Shown: positions 7,567 through 15,472, counted from the stretch's first letter. The stretch: DNA of 20,070 nt from Desulfobulbus sp. (GCA_028684915.1 JAQUEZ010000100.1:1-20070), one strand, 5' to 3'. Numbers and translations: made by a program. Notes: generated by a model from the sequence alone, not told the origin.

Positions 7567-7851
7567 ATGACCGTCAATTTTTTCGGAATCCCTGGTAGAG
7601 GGCAAATCGGTAGCCTGAATATCAATCAGGTTAGTGATTCGCAAAAGTCGTCTAAATCTGAAGCAAAAGAGAGTGTCTCCTTCTCCTCGGCCTTAGAGGG
7701 TGCATCTGCAGCCCAATCCTCGAGCAAAGTTGAAGACGCCGAACGTACAGCTCGCGTACAGGCACTGAAAGCCCAGGTATCCAACGGCGAGTACAATCCT
7801 GACCTGAATAAAGTTGCATCCAGTTTGCTCAAGTTCTTGGTTGAGGGGTAA
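7567..7851 (+). CDS. flgM: Anti-sigma-28 factor FlgM
   Basis: A 94-residue protein. The disordered, Ser-rich N-terminal half is followed by the FlgM sigma-binding segment: VEDAERTARVQALKAQVSNG, EYNPDLNKVASSLLKFLVEG. The G-x-Y-x-(P/V)-D-x-x-x-V-A-x-x-(I/L)-(L/I) pattern is diagnostic. FlgM binds FliA in the cytoplasm and is exported through the finished hook, releasing FliA for late genes. The ATG at 7567 is preferred over the longer frame starting at 7510, which overlaps the upstream gene; AAAGGTG precedes the chosen ATG. Stop and flgN start are four bases apart, and the flgN Shine-Dalgarno (GAGGGG) lies in the last flgM codons, implying coupling. Confidence 0.92.
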   Translation: MTVNFFGIPGRGQIGSLNINQVSDSQKSSKSEAKESVSFSSALEGASAAQSSSKVEDAERTARVQALKAQVSNGEYNPDLNKVASSLLKFLVEG

Positions 7852-7855
7852 TATC

Positions 7856-8209
7856 ATGGATCGTGAAACTGTTCAGGAACTGCTTGTTCAGCTCCGGGAT
7901 ACCATCCAGGCTGAACGGGAACACGCCAAGGCATTGGACCTTGTAGCGATGATGGCTGATGTCCGCCGCAAGGAGACACTGATCAAAGTGTTGCATTCGG
8001 TGAAAGAACTTCATCCTGAAGACCAGCAATATGCTCGTCAGATTCAGCACGAGAATCGTCGCAATGCCTTTCTGTTCCGGGCCACCTTGAACTGGATCCA
8101 GGAAACCATGGAATTTTTCGGGAAAAAATCTGCTCCGGTAACCTACAATCCCTACGGACGTCCACACAACGCCGTTGCCAACGGCCGCCTCATTTCCGGT
8201 ATCGTCTAA
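7856..8209 (+). CDS. flgN: FlgN-type export chaperone
   Basis: A 117-residue protein. It is almost entirely helical (residues 1–95), as expected for FlgN, with a short run EETMEFFGK-like helix end and a C-terminal tail TYNPYGRPHNAVANGRLISG followed by IV. A Y-x-x-x-G...GRLISGxV tail is a hallmark of many FlgN-like proteins. FlgN is the cytoplasmic chaperone for the junction proteins FlgK and FlgL, both encoded just downstream. The start at 7856 fits the Shine-Dalgarno within flgM's end; a longer frame from 7814 overlaps flgM and is rejected. Sequence identity among FlgN proteins is low, so assignment rests on size, helix content, tail motif and the flgM–flgN–flgK context. Confidence 0.85.
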   Translation: MDRETVQELLVQLRDTIQAEREHAKALDLVAMMADVRRKETLIKVLHSVKELHPEDQQYARQIQHENRRNAFLFRATLNWIQETMEFFGKKSAPVTYNPYGRPHNAVANGRLISGIV

Positions 8210-8218
8210 GCCCCCTTC

Positions 8219-8250
8219 AACCGCCGAGCTACGCGCGGTTTCCTCTTTCT
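8219..8250 (+). terminator. Probable intrinsic terminator after flgN
   Basis: An inverted repeat AACCGC (8219–8224) and GCGGTT (8235–8240) around a 10-base loop is followed by a pyrimidine-rich, T-heavy stretch. The stem is short and the T tract is broken by C, so efficiency may be moderate. Its position, ten bases after the flgN stop and before the flgK promoter candidate, supports a transcript end here. Confidence 0.55.
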
Positions 8251-8291
8251 TCTCCATTAGTTACAAAACTTCCTCTTTTCACATCTTGCCC

Positions 8292-8319
8292 TAAACTCCC
8301 CTGTTTTTTCTGCCGATAG
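8292..8319 (+). promoter_or_regulatory. Sigma-28 promoter candidate for flgKL
   Basis: TAAA at 8292–8295 and GCCGATAG at 8312–8319 are separated by 16 bases. The −10 matches seven of eight consensus bases. The spacing equals that of the two other sigma-28 candidates in the window. It lies in the intergenic region between flgN and flgK, about 270 bases before the flgK start; a repeat element occupies most of the intervening leader. Sigma-28 control of flgK and flgL is known in other flagellar systems. Confidence 0.68.
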
Positions 8320-8399
8320 TAACATTAGGTAACACTTTGTCGCGTAAAGGTATCTTCTTCACTCGGCAGAACAATTGTATTTTACCAATGTCTATCGTT

Positions 8400-8562
8400 G
8401 ATGGACTCGTAAACAGTCCATCACACTTTAAAAGATGGCCAGGTAAAAACACAGATAGACAAGGAGCAGTTTTCTCCCCGGCTCGAAGGCATACATCAGG
8501 TATGTCGAGCGTCGGGAAATACGCTGCGACCCAGTAGATCGAAGTTTTTACAACGCCATCAT
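8400..8562. repeat. MITE-like repeat in the flgK leader
   Basis: The region 8210–8589 holds no credible gene; its centre is this element. It begins GATGGACTCGTAAAC and ends GTTTTTACAACGCCATC, imperfect terminal inverted repeats. The left end is itself a hairpin: GATGGACT (8400–8407), a 7-base loop, and AGTCCATC (8415–8422). The interior contains a small inverted pair around CATACATCAGGTATG. No transposase is encoded. A ~50-base piece matching its right end lies inverted after fliA (1468–1520), showing it is repeated. I recall similar sequences in sulfate-reducer genomes, unverified. The short frame at 8337–8537 overlapping it looks like chance. Confidence 0.62.
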
Positions 8563-8589
8563 TGTTGAAAACCGAGGGATCAGCCGCTC

Positions 8590-9987
8590 ATGACCAGCCT
8601 GCTCAATGCACTCAATGCCGGTAAAACAAGCCTGCTGACCAATCAAAAATCGATTGAAATCGTCGGCAACAATATTGCCAACGTCAATACCGAAGGATAT
8701 TCGCGGCAACGGGCCGAATTATCGCAGATTCCTGCGGTCAATTTCGGCGATTTTTTTGTCGGCCAAGGGGTGACCGTCTCCAATGTCACCCGTGATTACA
8801 GCGTGTTCATTAACCGGCAACTGCAGGATAAAACGATTGAATATGGCGAAGAAGCCGGCAAATCGAATTCTCTTGCCGAACTCGAGCGTATTTTTTCGGT
8901 GGGTGAGGACAATCTAGCCTCGCAAATTAATGATTTCTTTGATGCATGGCAGGAATTGACAGCTAACCCCAGTGGCGAGGTCGAACGGGATGTGGTTATC
9001 CAACGAGGCCAACTCCTTGGTGAAGCGTTTACCAGCATTACCAACGAATTGGACACGGTGGTTTCGAACATGAACACCGAGATTTCCGGTGAGGTCGATT
9101 ATATCAACGAAAAGATAGGTGAAATCGCCAAGCTCAACGATCGCATCAGCCTGGTCGAGATTTCAGGGCAAACAGCCAATGCCGCACGCGATCAGCGAGA
9201 TTTGATTGTTAAAGATCTCTCTGAAACCCTGGGCATTGAAACCTACACCGACAATCGCGACATGCTGTGTGTGCAGCTTCCCGGGGGCATGCCCCTCGTT
9301 CAAGGCAACATGGTTTCGACCATCAAAACAGTGACCGTTGGCACCGATGTCAGTTTGCAACTTGAAACCACCGGTGTGACCATGGATATTGACTTGCAAA
9401 ACCTCGGTGGAAAATTCAAGGGCATGTTTGAAATGCGAGATGTCTTTATAGCTGATCTCCAAAGCAATCTTAATACACTTGCCATTGACCTGACCAGTAC
9501 GGTGAACGCACAACATTATGAAGGCTTCGGCTCGGATCAGGTCAATCACCGCTTGTTTTTTAACGATATTTCCGCTCTCCCCGTCGGCCAGGTTGCCAGC
9601 CGAAACGTTGCCTTGGCCATCTCCAATGCCTCGGAAGTTGCGGCAGCCGGAAATCCGGAGGCAGCGCCCGGTGACAATAAAAACGCATTGGCCATAGCCC
9701 AACTCGAAATTGATCACCATATGGGGACCACCGGCGATACCTTTGACAATTTTTTTGCCAAAATGGTGGCCAATGTCGGCATTGAAGCGGCACGCAACGA
9801 ACTGGCGCTTTCGGGCGCCAAAGATGCCACCGTGCAATTACAAAATCTCCGCGACGGGTATTCCGGGGTTTCCTTGGAAGAGGAAATGATCGACCTGATT
9901 CAATTTCAACGCGGTTTCGAATCATCGGCAAAATTCCTTTCCACTGTCGATGAAATGATGAATGCACTCCTCCAGCTCAAGGGATAA
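8590..9987 (+). CDS. flgK: Hook-filament junction protein FlgK (HAP1)
   Basis: A 465-residue protein. The N-terminus has the FlgK hallmark (MTSLLNALNAGKTSLLTNQK, SIEIVGNNIANVNTEGYSRQ) followed by GQGVTVSNVTRDYSVFINRQ. A helical region (LERIFSVGEDNLASQINDFF, DAWQELTANPSGEVERDVVI) is typical. The C-terminus (RDGYSGVSLEEEMIDLIQFQ, RGFESSAKFLSTVDEMMNAL) is the conserved FlgK/FlgE-like terminal helix. FlgK is exported and forms the first junction zone between hook and filament. At 465 residues it is shorter than the ~550 of enterobacterial FlgK, implying a reduced central outer domain; both termini are intact. No strong Shine-Dalgarno is seen before ATG 8590. flgL follows after three bases. Confidence 0.96.
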   Translation: MTSLLNALNAGKTSLLTNQKSIEIVGNNIANVNTEGYSRQRAELSQIPAVNFGDFFVGQGVTVSNVTRDYSVFINRQLQDKTIEYGEEAGKSNSLAELERIFSVGEDNLASQINDFFDAWQELTANPSGEVERDVVIQRGQLLGEAFTSITNELDTVVSNMNTEISGEVDYINEKIGEIAKLNDRISLVEISGQTANAARDQRDLIVKDLSETLGIETYTDNRDMLCVQLPGGMPLVQGNMVSTIKTVTVGTDVSLQLETTGVTMDIDLQNLGGKFKGMFEMRDVFIADLQSNLNTLAIDLTSTVNAQHYEGFGSDQVNHRLFFNDISALPVGQVASRNVALAISNASEVAAAGNPEAAPGDNKNALAIAQLEIDHHMGTTGDTFDNFFAKMVANVGIEAARNELALSGAKDATVQLQNLRDGYSGVSLEEEMIDLIQFQRGFESSAKFLSTVDEMMNALLQLKG

Positions 9988-9990
9988 GCC

Positions 9991-11022
9991 ATGAAAGCCA
10001 CACAAGGAACCACCTACCGCATGTTGGGATCTCGTCTCAATGATGTCGCCCAACAACTTGAGGAGCTTCGCAGTATCGGCGCAACCGGTAAAAAGCTCAA
10101 CAAGGCCTCCGATAATCCGGCAGCCGTACGCCCGGTATTCAATACCCGCAAACAGATCTCCAATATTGATCGCAATATAGAAACCATGGGTAAATCGCTT
10201 GATACCATGCAGGCCACCGACGGCCATCTTGAGCATGTGGAAAACATCATGCAACGATCCAAGGAGATCATGACCAATGTCATCAATGGCTCGCTCAACG
10301 ATGATGATCGCGCCGTACTTGCCGACGAGTTGGCACAACTCCGCAAAGAATTGCTGGATGCGTCAAACGGCATGGTTGATGGGAGGTACCTGTTTGCAGG
10401 ATACGAAGAAGATACCAAACCCTTTGTCGAAAATTCGTCGTTCCAGATCAGTACCTTTGACCTCGCTGACCCCACGACTTGGCCGGTTTCCTACCAAGGG
10501 GACGAAAATGCGACATCTCTTGAGATTACTCCTGGTGAAAATATACAAGTAAACCTCACCGGCAACGATTTGTATTTTGGGACGAAGGAATGGCCATCCA
10601 CCTCCTTGGAGGGTCCCGAATATCCGGAAACAGGACGTTTCAATTTATTCAACGAACTGACCTTAGCTGAAAAAGTTATCCGTGATTACGATCCGTCGGT
10701 TGAAGACGATCCATTGACAGTAGGCGTAGACGAATTAGCGGAGATGCAGAATACCCTCCAAAACAGCTTAGATAATCTTGAAGGAGCTGCCGAACAGAAC
10801 CGACGCCTGCGCTCCCAGCTCGGCAACCGGGCCAGTCGGGTGGAAACAGCCATGGATTACCAGGCAGGCGTCAAGGTCGACTTGAAACAAATCCTCTCCC
10901 GCTATGAAGATGCCGATGCGATTGAAGCCTTCAATGCAATCGTCCAGCAGGAAACCGCCTTTCAGGCCGCGCTCAGTGTCACTTCTCAAGTTTCAAGTAT
11001 GTCGATTCTCGACTTCCTCTAA
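9991..11022 (+). CDS. flgL: Hook-filament junction protein FlgL (HAP3)
   Basis: A 343-residue flagellin-family protein. The N-terminal helix region (TYRMLGSRLNDVAQQLEELR, GKKLNKASDNPAAVRPVFNT, RKQISNIDRNIETMGKSLDT) is the FlgL pattern. ELLDASNGMVDGRYLFAGYE marks the end of D1. The C-terminus (RYEDADAIEAFNAIVQQETA, FQAALSVTSQVSSMSILDFL) is typical. FlgL forms the second junction zone below the filament. AAGGGA of its Shine-Dalgarno lies in the last flgK codons, six bases before ATG, so the pair is translationally linked. The length is close to the family norm. FlgN upstream is the predicted chaperone. Confidence 0.95.
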   Translation: MKATQGTTYRMLGSRLNDVAQQLEELRSIGATGKKLNKASDNPAAVRPVFNTRKQISNIDRNIETMGKSLDTMQATDGHLEHVENIMQRSKEIMTNVINGSLNDDDRAVLADELAQLRKELLDASNGMVDGRYLFAGYEEDTKPFVENSSFQISTFDLADPTTWPVSYQGDENATSLEITPGENIQVNLTGNDLYFGTKEWPSTSLEGPEYPETGRFNLFNELTLAEKVIRDYDPSVEDDPLTVGVDELAEMQNTLQNSLDNLEGAAEQNRRLRSQLGNRASRVETAMDYQAGVKVDLKQILSRYEDADAIEAFNAIVQQETAFQAALSVTSQVSSMSILDFL

Positions 11023-11023
11023 G

Positions 11024-11060
11024 AGCGGCCAACTGACTCAAACCGCTTGCCTTTTTTATT
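11024..11060 (+). terminator. Weak terminator-like structure after flgL
   Basis: AGCGG (11024–11028) can pair with CCGCT (11043–11047) across a 14-base loop, followed by a T-rich stretch at 11051–11065. The stem is only five base pairs, so this is tentative. A second small inverted repeat CGCTA/TAGCG lies at 11079–11096. No recognisable promoter for csrA was found in 11023–11194. Confidence 0.3.
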
Positions 11061-11194
11061 TATTTACACGATACTACCGCTAAAGATATTCTAGCGTTTA
11101 ATTACTCCTGGTTTCAGGGGGCTTTTCGCAGCCGGAATATCTTGATTTTCTTTTTCTCCTTCGGAACCATCCGAACTGCCACAGGTGTAAATAT

Positions 11195-11440
11195 ATGCTG
11201 GTGTTGACCAGAAAACCCGGTGAAGGCATTATCATCGGGGATAATATTACCATTAAGATAATCGAAATGAAAAGCGGCGGCATACGTATTGGTATTGATG
11301 CGCCCCGGGACACGAAGATTTATCGTCAGGAAGTCTACGATCGCATCCGTCAAGAAAACATTGAAGCAGCGGCCGGTTGGGATATGAATGATCTTGATCT
11401 CCTCAGTGATCAGCTTGCAGGAAGGACGTTAAAAAAATGA
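11195..11440 (+). CDS. csrA: Translational regulator CsrA
   Basis: An 81-residue RNA-binding protein that starts MLVLTRKPGEGIIIGDNITI and continues with GGIRIGIDAPRDTKIYRQEV, all standard CsrA. The conserved RNA-contact region near residues 2–8 and the basic residue at about 44 are present. CsrA dimers bind GGA motifs in hairpin loops and at Shine-Dalgarno sites. The C-terminus is about 20 residues longer than enterobacterial CsrA, as is common in fliW-linked CsrA. Its stop overlaps the fliW start as ATGA, indicating coupling. The predicted target in this window is the flagellin mRNA: a loop-borne AAGGAT and an AUGGA at the Shine-Dalgarno are present in the second flagellin leader. Confidence 0.97.
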   Translation: MLVLTRKPGEGIIIGDNITIKIIEMKSGGIRIGIDAPRDTKIYRQEVYDRIRQENIEAAAGWDMNDLDLLSDQLAGRTLKK

Positions 11441-11862
11441 AAACTATCAATACCCGTTTCGGTGAGGTGGAATACGATCCCTCCCATATCATCCATTTTC
11501 CCGAAGGATTGGTAGGGCTTGATCAACTAAAAAATTTCCTGGTTATGCCCAATCAAAAACAAGGGCCGCTGTTCTGGATTCAAAGTGTCGACGACCCTGC
11601 TTTTGCTTTCGTCGTTACCGATCCGACCAACTTTTTCTTAGACTACGCTGTCGCCCCGGATAAAGAAGAACGGCGCAAGTTGGAGATCGACGACAACGGC
11701 ATGTGCTTTGTGTTGGCCATCGTCACCGTGTCGGCAAGCAAAGAGATCACCCTGAATCTTTCTGGACCGATACTCTATGCCCCCGAGACCCGTAAGGGCT
11801 TACAGGTTGTGCTCGAAGATCCCCGCTATGATATTCGCACGCCGCTGCCCAAGGTAAGTTAA
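11437..11862 (+). CDS. fliW: Flagellar assembly factor FliW
   Basis: A 141-residue cytoplasmic protein with the FliW signature: TRFGEVEYDPSHIIHFPEGL, VGLDQLKNFLVM, PLFWIQSVDDPAFAFVVTDP and, later, CFVLAIVTVSASKEITLNLS, then GPILYAPETRKGLQVVLEDP. In Bacillus and Campylobacter, FliW binds both flagellin and CsrA: free flagellin frees CsrA to repress flagellin translation, and FliW otherwise inactivates CsrA. The ATG overlaps the csrA stop; GGAAGGA lies in the csrA end as Shine-Dalgarno. A strong terminator follows 39 bases after the stop. The csrA–fliW pair sits immediately before the flagellin genes, supporting the same partner-switch here by inference. Confidence 0.96.
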   Translation: MKTINTRFGEVEYDPSHIIHFPEGLVGLDQLKNFLVMPNQKQGPLFWIQSVDDPAFAFVVTDPTNFFLDYAVAPDKEERRKLEIDDNGMCFVLAIVTVSASKEITLNLSGPILYAPETRKGLQVVLEDPRYDIRTPLPKVS

Positions 11863-11900
11863 GCGTCGTTTTTTCCGCCTGCCCTTCATCCCCATCCATT

Positions 11901-11929
11901 CGCCGGACTCCTGTCCGGCGTTTCTCTTT
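11901..11929 (+). terminator. Intrinsic terminator after fliW
   Basis: A perfect 8-bp GC-rich stem, CGCCGGAC (11901–11908) and GTCCGGCG (11913–11920), with the tetraloop TCCT, is followed by TTTCTCTTT. It ends the csrA–fliW transcript and separates it from the first flagellin. Confidence 0.88.
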
Positions 11930-12030
11930 CCCCTGCCCTTTATCTCCGCCGTGCAGCTCACACACTTTTTTCATAGGCAACATATTGTTACTCCGCCTTT
12001 TGTTGTCATAAAAATTTCTAAAAAAACACT

Positions 12031-12057
12031 TAACCATTTCCCAAAAAACTCCGAAGA
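12031..12057 (+). promoter_or_regulatory. Weak sigma-28-like promoter candidate, first flagellin
   Basis: The 301-base gap 11863–12163 holds the fliW terminator and the flagellin leader. TAAC (12031–12034), 15 bases, then TCCGAAGA (12050–12057) is the best sigma-28-like pair. It lacks the usual T after CCGA and has 15 rather than 16 spacing, so it scores clearly below the other three. No sigma-54 pair was seen either. Confidence 0.25.
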
Positions 12058-12117
12058 GTATTTCGAGAGAACGCAGTAAGCATTGAGAGAGCAGTTACGT
12101 TTGTATCGTTAGCCACA

Positions 12118-12158
12118 GGTCAATCGTTGGACGACCGAGGCTAGTAATTTCATGGAGG
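12118..12158 (+). promoter_or_regulatory. First flagellin leader: possible CsrA sites and Shine-Dalgarno
   Basis: GGTC (12118–12121) and GACC (12133–12136) can form a small stem whose loop contains GGA (12129–12131), 33 bases before the ATG. The box TTCATGGAGG (12149–12158) supplies the Shine-Dalgarno and contains AUGGA, a CsrA-type motif. The upstream hairpin is weaker than the equivalent in the second flagellin leader. The ATG inside this box (12152) is in frame with the gene but lacks a ribosome site of its own, so it is not used as the start. Confidence 0.45.
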
Positions 12159-12163
12159 AAACC

Positions 12164-14356
12164 ATGGCTTTAACGATCAATACAAACGTTGCGTCCCTGA
12201 ATGCCCAGAGAAATTTAACCAAATCCCAAGGAGACCTGGCCACCGCAATGCAGCGGCTGTCTTCTGGGTTGCGCATCAACTCCGCCAAGGATGATGCCGC
12301 CGGTCTTGCCATCTCCGACCGGATGACCTCCCAAATCCGTGGCCTCAATCAGGCCTCCCGAAATGCCAACGATGGTATTTCCATGGCGCAAACCGCTGAA
12401 GGCGCGCTCCAGGAAACCACCAACATTCTCCAGCGCATGCGTGAATTGGCCATTCAATCGGCCAACGACACTAATAGCTCCTCGGACCGTGCATCCCTTC
12501 AGGCAGAGGTCAATCAACTCCAGCAAGAGATGACCCGCATTGCCTCCAGCACCTCGTTCAACAACCGGAACGTCCTGGATGGCACCTTGAACAATGCACA
12601 GTTCCAGGTCGGCGCCAATGCCAACGAAACCATCACCTTTTCCATCCCCTCGGCCAAGTCGGAGGATCTGGGCATAAACACGCTCAAATCAACCAATAAC
12701 GTGGGGATTGAGGCAGCAACTTCCGCTGGAACGACTTCGGCTAGCCTCCCAGCAACATCGGGAACCGGGACCGGTGGAGCAGTTCCGGCCAACTTGGAGG
12801 CGGCTCGAGCTGCTGCACTGGCAGCGCAGAGCATAACTTTTACCCTCAGCGATGGAACAACGACCACAGCAGTACTTACAGATGGAATGTCTGCTTTGGA
12901 TGTTGCAGATGAGATTGACAACGCAACAGGAGCAGGCGCCACACCTGTATATGGCAACAATTCCGTGCTGGTTAGCGTAAATACTTCATCGTGGGTTGCT
13001 TTCGACACCTTCAGTATAAGCATCGGTGATGGCACAAATGGCGATGTACTGATAGTCACCCAAGGCGATGGGGATGGTACATTAATAGGCGACCTGACCT
13101 CTGCGTTATCATCGCTTTCTGTAGCAGGACTCACAGTAACAGATAATATAGACGGAACATTTACCTTGTCATCGGCATCCGGTGGATACAATGTAGAAAT
13201 ATATAACGTTGTAGATACAGCAACATCTGCAACGGTTACATACACGGGTTCAGAAAGCAATACGGGCGAACTGACCGAAGCAAACGGATCGGCTTATGTC
13301 CAAAGAGCCTCTCTAACTTACCCGTTCTCTTCTTCCGATGAAATAGCATCCGCAACCTCAACGGGATCAGCACTGGGTGTTTCCGCTGGAGAAGAAGGAT
13401 TGACGAGTACGGGTGTACCTTCAACGTCCTCAGGCAATAATGTCGTTGCGCAAACCCTGACCATTGTCGGACCGGACGATACCCGTTCAGTTGCCGTCGA
13501 GACAGATGATGACGCTTTTACCATCGCTCACAATATCAACCTTGAGTCATCGCTTACTGGAGTTACTGCAGAAGCACGCACCACTGCAACTATCTCTGAT
13601 TTGGCCACAGACGGCACCATCAGTTTCAAATTGAAAGGAACCAACGCTGACTCCATCGAAATTAGCGCAACGGTAACTGCCGACGATTTAAAGGCACTTG
13701 CTCAGGCAATCAATGATCAATCAGGGGATACTGGTATAATTGCCACGTTGAGCGGAAACCAGAAAAGTATTACTCTCATCCAGGCGGAAGGATATGACAT
13801 TCAAATTGGGGATTATGCACATAGTGGGAACCAAGCAACGGACACTCTCATGGTTACTGGAAATGAAGGTGCCAGAGTTGTCTTAGCTGGGAACACCGGC
13901 AGTGGGACCGATTCCACTGTCATCGGCGGAGAACTGAGTTTTTACAGTACAGGAAATTTCAACATCAGCAGCACGTTGGATAACAGCGGTGGTTCGTTGT
14001 TCAATAGTGCAACTGGAGTGGCTAATGCCAGTGAACTGAACGCTATCAACACCTTAGACATCAGCACGGTTGAAGGGGCGACCGAGGCCATCAAGGCAAT
14101 TGACGGAGCAATCAGCCAGATCGATGATCTGCGCGGCACACTCGGAGCGATTCAAAACCGGTTTGAAAGCACCATTTCCAATCTGCAGAACGTTTCCGAA
14201 AACCTGTCCGCAGCCCGCAGCCGAATTCTCGATGCAGACATTGCCCAGGAAACGTCGGCCATGACCAAAAACAACATCCTCCAACAGGCTGGGGTTTCGA
14301 TTCTCACCCAGGCCAACCAGACCCCGCAGTTGGCGCTGCAACTGCTCCAGGGATAA
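12164..14356 (+). CDS. fliC: Flagellin, large (first copy)
   Basis: A 730-residue flagellin, larger than the ~500 of E. coli FliC. The N-terminal D0/D1 (residues 1–~170) begins [20 protein letters not shown] and contains the segment [17 protein letters not shown], at the site that TLR5 recognises in other flagellins, and [11 protein letters not shown]. The C-terminal D1/D0 (last ~100) has [40 protein letters not shown] and [15 protein letters not shown]. Between them ~450 residues of Thr/Ser/Gly-rich sequence form the exposed D2/D3 region; residues ~470–560 contain a flagellin_IN-like repeat also found in the second copy. ATG 12164 follows GGAGGAAACC; a start four codons upstream lies in the Shine-Dalgarno. 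No cleavable signal; export is by the flagellar type III system. A hairpin follows the stop. Confidence 0.97.
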   Translation: MALTINTNVASLNAQRNLTKSQGDLATAMQRLSSGLRINSAKDDAAGLAISDRMTSQIRGLNQASRNANDGISMAQTAEGALQETTNILQRMRELAIQSANDTNSSSDRASLQAEVNQLQQEMTRIASSTSFNNRNVLDGTLNNAQFQVGANANETITFSIPSAKSEDLGINTLKSTNNVGIEAATSAGTTSASLPATSGTGTGGAVPANLEAARAAALAAQSITFTLSDGTTTTAVLTDGMSALDVADEIDNATGAGATPVYGNNSVLVSVNTSSWVAFDTFSISIGDGTNGDVLIVTQGDGDGTLIGDLTSALSSLSVAGLTVTDNIDGTFTLSSASGGYNVEIYNVVDTATSATVTYTGSESNTGELTEANGSAYVQRASLTYPFSSSDEIASATSTGSALGVSAGEEGLTSTGVPSTSSGNNVVAQTLTIVGPDDTRSVAVETDDDAFTIAHNINLESSLTGVTAEARTTATISDLATDGTISFKLKGTNADSIEISATVTADDLKALAQAINDQSGDTGIIATLSGNQKSITLIQAEGYDIQIGDYAHSGNQATDTLMVTGNEGARVVLAGNTGSGTDSTVIGGELSFYSTGNFNISSTLDNSGGSLFNSATGVANASELNAINTLDISTVEGATEAIKAIDGAISQIDDLRGTLGAIQNRFESTISNLQNVSENLSAARSRILDADIAQETSAMTKNNILQQAGVSILTQANQTPQLALQLLQG

Positions 14357-14370
14357 ATAAAAAATATTCT

Positions 14371-14404
14371 CACGGAGGGCTTGCCGCCAGGCTGGCCCTC
14401 CGTG
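14371..14404 (+). terminator. Strong hairpin after first flagellin
   Basis: CACGGAGGGC (14371–14380) pairs perfectly with GCCCTCCGTG (14395–14404), and the loop can form an inner GCC/GGC pair. No T run follows, so it may act as an mRNA 3'-stabiliser or processing stop, rather than a classic terminator. It lies 15 bases after the flagellin stop, and the small gene at 14435 begins 30 bases later. Some read-through to the terminator at 14661 is therefore likely. Confidence 0.6.
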
Positions 14405-14434
14405 GCTCCTCTCTACCAGTTGAAGGACAGCGCC

Positions 14435-14638
14435 ATGAAAATAGTCATGTTTCAGTACAACAGGGAAGCATCTGCAATCATAAAGGAAAACAACCTAGGC
14501 CGGGGCAAGAGCAAAAAACAAACATTAGATAACTCCATTCTCGCCAACGGCTACTCAGACCGGCTTTTCTGGGAAGAGATTGCCAGTATTAAAGCAAAAC
14601 CCAAAAGCGAATACATTATCCCCGGAAACTGGCAGTAA
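14435..14638 (+). CDS. Small protein of unknown function, between the flagellins
   Basis: A 67-residue hydrophilic, basic protein (MKIVMFQYNREASAIIKENN to EYIIPGNWQ) with no membrane segment, signal or motif I recognise. The ATG at 14435 follows AAGGAC at a suitable distance; the longer frame from 14381 would overlap the flagellin hairpin. It is bounded by that hairpin and a near-perfect terminator 22 bases after the stop, so it has the layout of a real gene and is probably co-transcribed with flagellin 1. No homologue is known to me. It could be a chance frame, but the Shine-Dalgarno and terminator favour a gene. A flagellin-specific helper or regulator would fit the place, but this is a guess. 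Confidence 0.5.
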   Translation: MKIVMFQYNREASAIIKENNLGRGKSKKQTLDNSILANGYSDRLFWEEIASIKAKPKSEYIIPGNWQ

Positions 14639-14660
14639 GTCCAAACCGTCTTTCCCCTTC

Positions 14661-14703
14661 ATCCCCCTGCTCTGGATCTCACCTGAGCAGGGGGATTTTT
14701 TTT
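14661..14703 (+). terminator. Strong intrinsic terminator
   Basis: ATCCCCCTGCTC (14661–14672) pairs perfectly over 12 bp with GAGCAGGGGGAT (14685–14696), with a 12-base loop, followed by an eight-base T run (14696–14703). This is the strongest terminator in the window. It ends the first flagellin/small-gene transcript and marks the left edge of the RAYT/REP region. Confidence 0.95.
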
Positions 14704-14764
14704 GGGGCACCAGAGAGCAGCGACTTCCGGGGCGATGTGGGGCAGTAGTGGAGATTTCTCCTTT

Positions 14765-14901
14765 TTCCTCGTTCCCATGCGCTGCATGGGAGCGGCTACT
14801 GGGCTGCGTTGCAGCTCCATTTCGCTGGACGACATCGACGGAAAAACGATATAGATATGCTACGCATCGTAGGTAGGGTTCCCATGCGGCGCATGGGAAC
14901 C
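14765..14901. repeat. Composite REP element, left copy (A)
   Basis: About 137 bases. It begins TTCCTCGTTCCCATGC and contains a hairpin (14771–14793, GTTCCCATGC, GCT, GCATGGGAGC, one mismatch), then a GCTGC/GCAGC hairpin, a variable middle (about 14830–14870), and a perfect hairpin (14878–14900, GTTCCCATGC, GGC, GCATGGGAAC). The same structure recurs at 15516–15652 in the same orientation, on the far side of the transposase gene. It is a pair of inverted REP-like palindromes (BIME). The RAYT start codon lies 32 bases after it. Confidence 0.85.
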
Positions 14902-14932
14902 AAATCACTCCCCTCCCCATTCGGAGAATTCT

Positions 14933-15472
14933 ATGGGTCGTAGTCGTTACACGATAACAGAAAACAACTCGCCCTACTTCCTCACCTTCACAGTACTCAA
15001 CTGGCTGGCGGTTTTCACCCGACCTGAGACTGTGCAAATCCTGTTGGATGCATTGATCTGGCGACAACGGAATAAAGGCGTCAAAGTGTACGGCTATGTC
15101 GTCTTGGAAAATCACATGCATTGCATATTGCAATCACCTGATTTACAAAAACAAGTCCACGATCTCAAAGCATTCACTGCAAAGGAAATCCTGCGCTGGC
15201 TGGAGGAACGCAAAGCTGGACAACTGCTGCAGATGTTTGCCCTCTTCAAAAAAGCTCACAAAAGCGATTCGCAGTATCAATTCTGGCAGGAAGGCAGCCA
15301 TCCCCAACTGATGCAACATGAAGAAATGTTGCGAAAAACATTGGATTATATTCATTATAACCCGGTGAAACGGGGCTATATAGACGATCCGCTTCACTGG
15401 CGATATTCCAGTGCGCGAAATTATCACGGCAAGGAAGGATTGATGCCGGTCTATACCGAATGGGGCAGTTGA
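14933..15472 (+). CDS. rayT: REP-associated tyrosine transposase (RAYT, IS200/IS605-like Y1 HUH family)
   Basis: A 179-residue single-domain Y1 transposase. YFLTFTVLNWLAVFTR near the N-terminus and GYVVLENHMHCILQSPD contain the HUH motif (His61-Met-His63), the metal-binding pair. KAFTAKEIL is the helix following it. FWQEGSHPQLMQHEEMLRKT and LDYIHYNPVKRGYIDDPLHW carry the tyrosine helix; Tyr139 is the likely nucleophile. The ending WRYSSARNYHG is typical of TnpA_REP proteins. RAYTs cleave and join single-stranded REP DNA and are domesticated relatives of IS200/IS605 transposases. GGAG six bases before the ATG is a good Shine-Dalgarno. The gene is intact and flanked on each side by a composite REP copy, forming a REPtron. 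Confidence 0.93.
   Translation: MGRSRYTITENNSPYFLTFTVLNWLAVFTRPETVQILLDALIWRQRNKGVKVYGYVVLENHMHCILQSPDLQKQVHDLKAFTAKEILRWLEERKAGQLLQMFALFKKAHKSDSQYQFWQEGSHPQLMQHEEMLRKTLDYIHYNPVKRGYIDDPLHWRYSSARNYHGKEGLMPVYTEWGS

Noticed and set aside
8337..8537. 66-residue frame between flgN and flgK
   Set aside because: It runs through the MITE-like repeat, has no Shine-Dalgarno and no recognisable protein pattern.
12514..13260. 248-residue minus-strand frame inside the first flagellin
   Set aside because: It is a shadow of the Ser/Thr-rich flagellin centre, low complexity, without ribosome site or context.
14555..15133. 192-residue minus-strand frame over the terminator, REP copy A and start of the RAYT gene
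   Set aside because: It crosses palindromic repeats and a strong terminator, and matches no protein pattern; the plus-strand RAYT explains the region.
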